DNA from: JBFHRB01 sp041591915
GTDB taxonomy: Bacteria; Actinomycetota; Nitriliruptoria; Nitriliruptorales; Nitriliruptoraceae
Direction: 5' to 3'
Length of the DNA: 6,029 bases
NCBI GenBank assembly: GCA_041591915.1
Contig: JBFHRB010000206.1
Location: 1-6,029 of the forward strand
Below are positions 1 to 6,029 of this stretch, in pieces. The number at the start of each line of letters is the position of its first letter. Position 1 is the first letter of the stretch. A model generated the notes under the pieces. It was given only the letters and a program-made list of their open reading frames with translations. It ran no database searches and had not been told where the DNA came from. The translations under genes and the position numbers were made by a program.

Positions 1-174
1 GCTCGCCGCTTCGTCGCCGTGGCCTACGACATCCCCGTCGGGTGTGCCGGGGCGTACTTCCCGGAGGCGAACGTGCTCGTCCCCGTCACCGAGGTCGCCC
101 GCACGTCGAACACCCCGGCGAGCAAGTCGATCCGCGTGACCCTCACGCCCGTCGGGGAGCGGGTCAGGTGTTGA
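1..174 (+). CDS. C-terminal end of an FdhF/YdeP-type molybdopterin oxidoreductase (partial)
   Basis: Frame 1 is open from the window edge to a TGA at 172-174, giving 57 residues with no start in the window. The fragment contains AYFPEAN (residues 18-24), then LVPV (26-29) and SNTPASKS (36-43). In my memory of the family this is the closing segment of the formate-dehydrogenase-H-like YdeP group: a short strand, a conserved PE-N-L-P stretch, and the SNTP-SKS motif in the molybdopterin-dinucleotide-binding C-terminal domain. Such proteins bind a bis-MGD molybdenum cofactor. The substrate of YdeP-type members is poorly defined, and E. coli YdeP is linked to acid resistance. The fragment ends shortly after the motif, as the family normally does, so the 3' end looks intact. 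Its last 11 bp overlap the end of the convergent membrane-protein gene. The catalytic part lies outside the window, so substrate and cofactor ligands cannot be judged. Another member of the molybdopterin oxidoreductase superfamily is the main alternative. Confidence 0.7.
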   Translation, partial: ARRFVAVAYDIPVGCAGAYFPEANVLVPVTEVARTSNTPASKSIRVTLTPVGERVRC

Positions 175-880
175 GTGTCCGTGGTCGCGCAGGACTGCTC
201 GTGACGAGCCAGATCCCGATGGCTGCCCAGATGAGGCTCAGCGGCACCACCACGGCGTTGGGTACGTAGCTCGATACGCCCCACAGCGTCACGGCCACGA
301 TGGGGACGATGGCAGCAAGTAGCCCGGCAGCCCAGACGGGGAGGTCCCTGCGGCGCATCGCGACGACCCCGTAGCCGGTCGTGGCAAGGAGGACGACGAG
401 CACAGCGAGCACCTCGGCGAGGAATCCGACACGCCAGAGCAACGTCCCGAGCGGCTCCAGTAGCGACACGCCCCAGTACGACACCGCATCGCCCAGACCG
501 GCGACGATCAGGGCGACCCACATGGCGCGCCACGTCCTGGACTCCCACGGGGAGGGGCGTTGTCTCGAGCGCAGCTCATGCGTGTGGTGCACGACCGGCA
601 GCATGAGCAGGTAGACGAGGAAGAACGCCTTGCCATACACCTCGTAGGGCGTTGACTCGGCGACAACCCTTCCGTCCGCCGCGAACTCTCGGCCGGCTCC
701 GAAGGTCAAGGCGCCCCAGGATTCGAGCGTTGGGCCAACCGTCCGCTCGAGCATCGGCAGGTTGTCCCACACGACCCCGGGCTTGTAGGCCCAGGCAGCG
801 GCCATGAACGGTGTGATGGCGATGCCCACCAGCGCACCGGCGATCGCTGACGAAGCCGCGAGACGAGCCGATCCAGTCAT
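164..880 (-). CDS. Uncharacterised polytopic membrane protein, about six TM segments
   Basis: This gene encodes 238 residues. I do not recognise the family. Hydrophobic segments lie at about 11-31, 84-97, 119-138, 144-174, 181-201 and 208-227, which suggests five to six transmembrane helices with a short N-terminus and a small C-terminal tail (SSPARPRTLNT). The largest non-membrane part is residues 32-83, between helices 1 and 2, with Trp, Pro and acidic residues; it could be an external loop. A His/Arg-rich stretch follows helix 2 (HHTHELRSRQR, 98-108), and a basic cluster (RRR, 176-178) follows helix 4, which would place both inside by the positive-inside rule. I chose the ATG at 880-878 because the first hydrophobic segment begins almost at once. 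The frame stays open to 982, and a GTG at 910-908 is an alternative start preceded by AGGGGA. The Shine-Dalgarno before the ATG is weak (TGGA). The gene ends inside the 3' end of the convergent oxidoreductase gene. No catalytic or ligand motif is evident. Confidence 0.72.
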   Translation of the reverse strand: MTGSARLAASSAIAGALVGIAITPFMAAAWAYKPGVVWDNLPMLERTVGPTLESWGALTFGAGREFAADGRVVAESTPYEVYGKAFFLVYLLMLPVVHHTHELRSRQRPSPWESRTWRAMWVALIVAGLGDAVSYWGVSLLEPLGTLLWRVGFLAEVLAVLVVLLATTGYGVVAMRRRDLPVWAAGLLAAIVPIVAVTLWGVSSYVPNAVVVPLSLIWAAIGIWLVTSSPARPRTLNT

Positions 881-947
881 CAGCTGCGGTCCATCGAGAA
901 CTGCTCTCACGGAACTGTGCGGTCCCCTGCAGCATCCCCAATGGAGC

Positions 948-1069
948 AACGCCGGGCAACTGCGTCGAACCCGGCCTCGCACGCCACACGATTCCGAGTC
1001 GCTCCGACGGCACGACCGGTGCCCGGCGAGCCGATCCGCGATCCCCCTGGATCACCCGCTCCCGGCGTT
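948..1069 (-). repeat. Two copies of a CGCCGGG arm competing for one complementary arm
   Basis: On the minus strand AACGCCGGG (1069-1061) and CGCCGGGCA (1028-1020) are partial direct repeats. Downstream, TGCCCGGCGTT (958-948) is perfectly complementary to both, by 9 bp in each case. The two pairings share seven central bases and so are mutually exclusive. This is the geometry of an attenuator or other leader switch ahead of the membrane-protein gene. In DNA this GC-rich, 9-bp complementarities also arise by chance, and there is no U-tract to mark a terminator. What is seen is the pairing; any regulatory role is inference. Confidence 0.35.
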
Positions 1070-1080
1070 CAGGGATCGGC
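1030..1080 (-). repeat. 8-bp inverted repeat just downstream of the hydrolase stop
   Basis: GCCGATCC (1030-1037) and GGATCGGC (1073-1080) form a perfect 8-bp inverted repeat with a 35-nt loop, 10 bp past the hydrolase stop on the minus strand. Inside the loop a second, imperfect pairing exists (GATCCCT at 1077-1071 with AGGGGGATC at 1047-1039, two G bulged). It might be a U-less actinobacterial-type terminator for the hydrolase gene, but the loop is long and the absence of a T-run makes this weak. Confidence 0.25.
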
Positions 1081-1090
1081 GGCCGTCGGG

Positions 1091-2803
1091 TCAGCCCACG
1101 CGGCGGCGGAGCAGGACGCCTGCACCGCCGAGCATGAGCAGCCCGAACGCGGCCAGGCCACCGCCCGTGGCCGGGAGGTTCTCGGCACTCGCGGGGGCTG
1201 CGGCCGGTGCCACCGGTGCGGCGGGCGCCGGCGGCGTCGCGACGGTGCCCTCGGGGCGCGTCGTGTCGAACGCGTCGACCACCTGCGTCGTGACCGGCAG
1301 GGACACCGTGATGCCCTGCATGGCCAGCGCCGATCCCGAACGTGACTGCATGCCGGCGAACTGGTCGAGGTTCTGGCCCTCGATCCGCAGGAACAGCTGC
1401 TCGCCCGCCGCCAGCGTCGTCGAGACGGCGGCGAGGTCGAAGGCGATGTCGCCCGACTCACCGACCGGGACCTCGTACGGCGTGACCTGGTCGTCGATCA
1501 GGCGGAAGTTGTCCGGCGAGCCGGCGGCCAGCGACAGGAACATCCGGTTGCCCGACGACGGCAGCGGCACGTTCGCCGAGAAGGTCGGGACGCCGGCGAT
1601 CGTGGTCTCCTCGGCCGCGTTGAGCAGCGGCAGCATCAGGCTCGCGGAGCCCTGCGGGACGACGAAGCCGGGCAGTTCCACGTCGGTGCGCGACTCCTCG
1701 ACCGGCCACGCGTCGGCGACGGCGCAGCGGCCCTGCTCCGTCCCCAGGGCGATCTCCGGGAACCGTGCGAGGCGCGCCTCTGCTGCCGCGTCCTGCAGGA
1801 GGTAGGTGTCGTAGAAGTCGAGGATCAGGTGGCCGAGGTCGGTCGCGCAGTGGTCGATGGCGGACCGGGCGGGCGCGCCGACCCCGGTGGGCTGCACGCC
1901 CGGCAGGATGTGGCCGTTCTGGATGCCGATGAGCCACGAGTCGGCGTCGTTGGCGACCGTGGTGAGGTAGTTGTCCAGCGCCTCGTTGACGGTGAAGAGG
2001 GTGTCGGGCAGGCCCGAGATGTACATCGCCGGCGTGTCCAGCCGGTCGGTGTAGCTGAACGGCGAACCGCGCAGGAACTGCTCCTCGGCCGCCGCGGGCG
2101 TGGAGCCGGTGGCGACGCCCTCGGTGTACCACTCGTTGAGGCGCGGGTCAGGGCGCGCCGAGGCGTTGCCGCCAGCGTTGAGCAGCGTGAGCCACGCGGT
2201 GCGCGGCACGCCGTTGGGCGAGAGCGAGTGGGCGAGGTTGTGCCAGGTGATCTGCGGGACGAGCGCGTCCATGCGGTCGTCGAAGATCGAGGTCATCGTC
2301 TGCCAACCACCGCCGTAGGAACCGCCCAGACCGCCGACGACGATGTCGTTGGCGAGGCCGGAGTCGGTGTCCGCGAGGACCCAGTCGAGCGTCGAGAGGT
2401 AGGTCATGATCGCCGGGTAGTCGGTGATCTCCTTGTCGGGCTGCATCGCCTGGGCGACATCGCCGGAGTCACCGTGCCCACGCGCGTCGACCGACACGAC
2501 GGCGTACCCGGCGTCGAGCACCTCGGTGGCATTGAGGCCGTAGGCGAGGCCCGAGTCGAGGGCCTTGGCACGCGAACCCGACCACCCGTGGCCGTGCATG
2601 ACGACGGCGACGTCACGGCAGTCCGCGATCCCTGGACGCATCACCGTGATGGCGATGACCGTCCCGTCGGGGGACGTGACGGTCTCGTTCGACAGGGTGT
2701 GCTCACCGGGGGTGCAGGCCGTCTGCGCGGTTGCTGCCACCGGAGCGGCGATGACGGCGGATGCAGCGATGGCGGCGAGGGAGAAGGACAGGGGACGACG
2801 CAT
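1091..2803 (-). CDS. Secreted, LPATG-anchored serine hydrolase of the X-Pro dipeptidyl-peptidase (S15)/CocE type
   Basis: The protein has 570 residues. Residues 1-26 are a signal peptide: MRRP, a long Ala/Ile/Val core, and AxA (ATA, 24-26) as the likely cleavage site. The alpha/beta-hydrolase core follows, with an HGHGWSGS oxyanion-type loop (70-77) and SVDARGHGDSGD (104-115). The nucleophile elbow is GGSYGG (160-165, Ser162). Asp267 in SGLPDTLF and His298 in QNGH complete a plausible triad. Residues from about 340 to 505 are beta-rich and fit the jelly-roll C-terminal domain of S15/CocE enzymes. Four cysteines (30, 62, 319, 360) could form disulfides outside the cell. A Pro/Ala linker (522-541) leads to LPATG (543-547), a hydrophobic segment (about 549-565) and RRR, which is a sortase sorting signal. 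Expected activity is hydrolysis of an acyl ester or X-Pro peptide at the cell wall; the sequence does not settle which. The ATG at 2803 is chosen because the signal peptide starts there and GAGG sits 7 nt upstream, although the frame is open to 2968. It is divergent from typA. Confidence 0.88.
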   Translation of the reverse strand: MRRPLSFSLAAIAASAVIAAPVAATAQTACTPGEHTLSNETVTSPDGTVIAITVMRPGIADCRDVAVVMHGHGWSGSRAKALDSGLAYGLNATEVLDAGYAVVSVDARGHGDSGDVAQAMQPDKEITDYPAIMTYLSTLDWVLADTDSGLANDIVVGGLGGSYGGGWQTMTSIFDDRMDALVPQITWHNLAHSLSPNGVPRTAWLTLLNAGGNASARPDPRLNEWYTEGVATGSTPAAAEEQFLRGSPFSYTDRLDTPAMYISGLPDTLFTVNEALDNYLTTVANDADSWLIGIQNGHILPGVQPTGVGAPARSAIDHCATDLGHLILDFYDTYLLQDAAAEARLARFPEIALGTEQGRCAVADAWPVEESRTDVELPGFVVPQGSASLMLPLLNAAEETTIAGVPTFSANVPLPSSGNRMFLSLAAGSPDNFRLIDDQVTPYEVPVGESGDIAFDLAAVSTTLAAGEQLFLRIEGQNLDQFAGMQSRSGSALAMQGITVSLPVTTQVVDAFDTTRPEGTVATPPAPAAPVAPAAAPASAENLPATGGGLAAFGLLMLGGAGVLLRRRVG

Positions 2804-2810
2804 CGGGGTA

Positions 2811-2814
2811 CCTC
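2811..2814 (-). promoter_or_regulatory. Ribosome binding site of the secreted hydrolase
   Basis: GAGG on the minus strand stands 7 nt before the ATG at 2803. It decides the start in favour of the signal-peptide methionine over upstream in-frame starts. I saw no convincing -10/-35 pair for this gene in 2815-3003. Confidence 0.6.
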
Positions 2815-2914
2815 GAGAAGGGGTGTCGGTAGCGAGGACTTCGCCGCTGGTGGCGGAGAACCCTCCTCTGGAAGCGCAACGAGCGATGCGCGCGGAGGTT
2901 GCGCCCCGCCCGTG

Positions 2915-2939
2915 CCGGCCGACCGGCCGGAGGTACGCT
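2915..2939 (+). promoter_or_regulatory. GC palindrome abutting a -10-like hexamer upstream of typA
   Basis: CCGGCCG (2915-2921), AC, and CGGCCGG (2924-2930) form a 7-bp perfect inverted repeat with a 2-nt centre. Three bases later is TACGCT (2934-2939), which matches the actinobacterial TANNNT -10 pattern. Transcription would start near 2946, giving a leader of about 58 nt before the typA ATG. The palindrome would cover the -35/spacer zone, where a repressor or activator could sit. There is no good -35 hexamer. The promoter is plausible but unproven, and GC palindromes are common in such genomes. Confidence 0.35.
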
Positions 2940-3003
2940 CTGCGGGTCTCCCTCGCGCGCCGTCCCACGTGCTGCGCGGTCTCTCCCCACCTCAGGTACC
3001 GAC

Positions 3004-4848
<1,845 letters not shown>

Positions 4849-4849
4849 C

Positions 4850-4883
4850 CGCGCGTTCGTATCGCTCCGCTACGTTCCGCGCG
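4850..4883 (+). promoter_or_regulatory. Hairpin and leaderless-type -10 between typA and the SDR-like gene
   Basis: CGCGCG (4850-4855) pairs with CGCGCG (4878-4883), and CGTA (4858-4861) pairs with TACG (4871-4874). The result is a stem of 10 base pairs with a TT/TTC internal loop and a 9-nt apical loop, ending exactly at the ATG of the next gene. The same DNA holds TACGTT (4871-4876), a TANNNT -10 hexamer 7 nt before the A of that ATG, the spacing expected for a leaderless transcript. No Shine-Dalgarno is visible. Either reading is possible: a weak terminator or translation-blocking hairpin on the typA transcript, or a separate promoter. A good -35 is absent. Confidence 0.4.
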
Positions 4884-5675
4884 ATGCGAGTCCTCCTCAC
4901 TCCCCCGACCTCCCGGCTCTTCGCGCCGACCGCGCGGAGCCTCCGCGCAGCCGGCCACCGCGTGCGCGGGTACGCCCCGTCGGCCGACGCCCTCGGCGAG
5001 CATGCCGACGAGGTGGCCGTCGGCTCGCCCCACTCGCCAGACGAGTGGGCATGGGCGACCGACGGCTGCGACGCGGTCGTCCACCTCGGCGGCATCGAGA
5101 CCCCCGAGGACCTGACCGCCCTGGTGGCCCTCGCCACGAGCATCGACGCCGGCGGCCCCGGCCGCCTCGTCCTCGCGAGCGACCTCCGCGTGCTCGGCCA
5201 CCTCGACCGGCCCGTCGAATCGCCGCCGTTCGAGCCCGTTCGGCTACCGGTCGACGAAGCCCACCCCGTCGGGCCGCACGACGGCGTCTCTGCCCTCGTG
5301 CTGGCCGCCGAGGACGTGGTTCGCGGCGCCGCCAGGCGAGGCGGTCCGCAGGCCGTGGCCGTGCGCGCGCCATCCATCTGGTACTCGCCTGAGGAGCCGA
5401 TCCGGGGCGACGACCCTCTGCACGGCCACATCTACGTCGACGACCTCGCCGACGCGCTGGCCCGGGCGGTCGACGCGAGGATGAGCGACCCGTTCACGGT
5501 CATCATGGTGGCGGGGGCGGACTCGACGGCGGACGACGAGACCTCGGTCGTCGTCGCGACACAGTGGCCGGAGGTCGCCGTCGTGGGGACCCTCCCGGGC
5601 TGGAGGAGCCTGCTCGACACCCGGAAGTCGCGCTCGCTGCTGGACTGGAAGCCACAGCGCACCTGGCACGAGTGA
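4884..5675 (+). CDS. Extended-SDR/NAD-epimerase-like protein with degenerate cofactor and catalytic motifs
   Basis: The protein has 263 residues. The overall plan is that of extended short-chain dehydrogenases. There is an N-terminal strand-helix-strand (MRVLLT, then ARSLRAAGHRVRGY, 17-30), DAVVHLGG (63-70, usually D-VIHLAG), and LVLASDLRVLG (95-105, usually YVSS-AVYG). These are followed by PVDEAHPVGPHDGVSALVLAAE (122-143), VRAPSIWYSPEEP (160-172), HIYVDDLADALARA (182-195), and the closing LDTRKSRSLLDWKPQRTW (244-261). The enzyme signature is absent. The TGxxGxxG loop is replaced by TPPTSRLFAP with no glycine, and where PYGVSK would give the catalytic Tyr and Lys the protein has PHDGVSAL. 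Typical family length is about 300 or more, so it is also short. It may bind a ligand without redox activity, or be a pseudoenzyme. There is no premature stop and the frame is intact, so it does not look like a decaying gene. The ATG is the only reasonable start; no RBS is visible, which fits a leaderless mRNA. It follows typA by 35 nt. Confidence 0.8.
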   Translation: MRVLLTPPTSRLFAPTARSLRAAGHRVRGYAPSADALGEHADEVAVGSPHSPDEWAWATDGCDAVVHLGGIETPEDLTALVALATSIDAGGPGRLVLASDLRVLGHLDRPVESPPFEPVRLPVDEAHPVGPHDGVSALVLAAEDVVRGAARRGGPQAVAVRAPSIWYSPEEPIRGDDPLHGHIYVDDLADALARAVDARMSDPFTVIMVAGADSTADDETSVVVATQWPEVAVVGTLPGWRSLLDTRKSRSLLDWKPQRTWHE

Positions 5676-5734
5676 GCCTCATCGCGGCCGCAGCCCTGCC
5701 ACACTTGGCACGGGACGCTGCCGGGTATCGGACG

Positions 5735-5739
5735 AAGGG
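5735..5739 (+). promoter_or_regulatory. Ribosome binding site of the DUF4916 gene
   Basis: AAGGG stands 9 nt before the GTG at 5749 and supports that start. The 73-nt gap after the SDR-like gene has only a poor promoter-like element (TTGGCA at 5705-5710 with no matching -10), so co-transcription from upstream is possible. Confidence 0.5.
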
Positions 5740-5748
5740 CCAGCGCAC

Positions 5749-6029
5749 GTGAGCTTGCAGGACATCGACACCGCGCCCGGCTGGCTGCACGAGGAGGACC
5801 TGCGGTACATCCGCGACCGCGTCCCGCTCGTGTACGTCGAAGCGGTGCCCGTCCGGCTCGACCATCTCGGCCGGGTCACCAAGGTCGGGCTCCTGCTGCG
5901 CGCCAAGGCCGACGGAACGATCAGCCGGGCCATCGTCAGTGGTCGCGTCCTCTACGGCGAGACGGTGCGCGAGGCGCTCTGGCGCCACCTCTCCAAGGAC
6001 CTCGGACCCGAGGCCGAGCCACACCTCCC
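5749..6029 (+). CDS. DUF4916 (NUDIX-fold) family protein, N-terminal part
   Basis: The frame opens with GTG and runs off the window after 93 codons. The visible protein contains GWLHEEDLRYIRDRVPLVYV (11-30), then EAVPVRLDHLGRVTKVGLLLR (31-51), then DGTISRAIVSGRVLYGETVR (55-74) and WRHLSKDLGPEA (78-89). From memory this run closely matches the actinobacterial family annotated as DUF4916 or NUDIX hydrolase family protein: GWL-EEDL near the start, VP-VYV-AVPVR, GLLLRA, ISRA-VSGRVLY and HL-KDLGP. The classical Nudix box (GX5EX7REUXEEXGU) is not present in the visible part, so hydrolysis of a nucleoside diphosphate derivative cannot be claimed. The family's function is unknown to me. The start is supported by AAGGG 9 nt upstream and by the GWL motif falling close to the N-terminus. 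It is co-directional with typA and the SDR-like gene. Confidence 0.82.
   Translation, partial: MSLQDIDTAPGWLHEEDLRYIRDRVPLVYVEAVPVRLDHLGRVTKVGLLLRAKADGTISRAIVSGRVLYGETVREALWRHLSKDLGPEAEPHL

Larger units (their letters stand above)
881..1090 (-). other. Spacer and probable leader upstream of the membrane-protein gene
   Basis: These 210 bp lie between the hydrolase stop and the membrane-protein start, both on the minus strand. I see no credible gene. The stretch contains no TA dinucleotide on either strand, so it cannot hold a TANNNT -10 box. The best promoter-like pair on the minus strand is TTGCCC (959-954) and GATGCT (936-931) with a 17-nt spacer, which is weak. Otherwise the membrane-protein gene may be read through from the hydrolase gene. 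The spacer is rich in inverted repeats, listed separately. Confidence 0.4.

Noticed and set aside
950..1028. tRNA-like layout on the minus strand: 9-bp acceptor-like stem (CGCCGGGCA/TGCCCGGCG), a CTCGGAA anticodon-type loop and a GGTTCGA segment at about the right distance
   Set aside because: The T-stem does not pair (only one of five positions), the D-arm lacks T8 and the GG pair, the anticodon stem is imperfect, and the spacing between anticodon and T-loop is too long for a normal tRNA and has no clear variable arm. It is probably chance in GC-rich DNA.
2804..2968. N-terminal extension of the hydrolase by 55 residues
   Set aside because: It would bury the signal peptide behind an Arg-rich stretch and ignore the GAGG site 7 nt before the ATG at 2803.
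5705..5731. Possible promoter before the DUF4916 gene (TTGGCA with GGTATC or TATCGG)
   Set aside because: Spacing between the hexamers is 13-15 nt and the -10 match is poor, so I do not call it a promoter.
5682..6024. Minus-strand open frames over the DUF4916 region and its upstream gap
   Set aside because: They are antisense to a recognised family with a good RBS and have no domain of their own.

Overview
The window is very GC-rich, with coding regions that strongly favour G/C at third codon positions. Together with the gene content (a secreted S15-type hydrolase with a C-terminal LPATG sorting signal, and a DUF4916/NUDIX-type protein), this points to a high-GC actinobacterium. I cannot name a genus from the sequence alone. 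I see no mobile element, CRISPR array, phage gene or convincing RNA gene. The gene content looks like ordinary chromosomal backbone plus a few lineage-specific genes.

Layout. Positions 1-174 (+) hold the last 57 codons of a molybdopterin oxidoreductase of the FdhF/YdeP type. Its stop overlaps by 11 bp the end of a convergent gene at 164-880 (-), which encodes an unrecognised protein with about six membrane segments. Upstream of that gene, 881-1090 is a 210-bp spacer with no TA dinucleotide and several inverted repeats, two of which are mutually exclusive. Positions 1091-2803 (-) encode a secreted serine hydrolase (X-Pro dipeptidyl-peptidase/CocE-like, S15 superfamily) with a signal peptide, a Ser-Asp-His triad, a Pro/Ala linker and a cell-wall sorting signal. 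A 200-bp divergent spacer (2804-3003) contains a near-perfect GC palindrome just upstream of a -10-like hexamer. Positions 3004-4848 (+) encode the ribosome-associated GTPase TypA/BipA, complete and highly typical. A 35-nt gap that can fold as a hairpin and also carries a leaderless-type -10 separates it from 4884-5675 (+), an extended-SDR/NAD-epimerase-like protein that has lost both the glycine-rich cofactor loop and the YxxxK catalytic pair. From 5749 to the window edge (+) lies the start of a DUF4916 (NUDIX-fold) protein.

How they relate. typA, the degenerate SDR and the DUF4916 gene run in the same direction with short gaps (35 and 73 nt) and may be partly co-transcribed, but the sequence shows no shared pathway. 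The hydrolase and the membrane protein share the minus strand and may both belong to the envelope. The oxidoreductase is independent. The most notable points are the apparent SDR pseudoenzyme with its unusual upstream element, the wall-anchored hydrolase, and the alternative-pairing leader of the membrane protein gene. I found no clear new multi-gene system.
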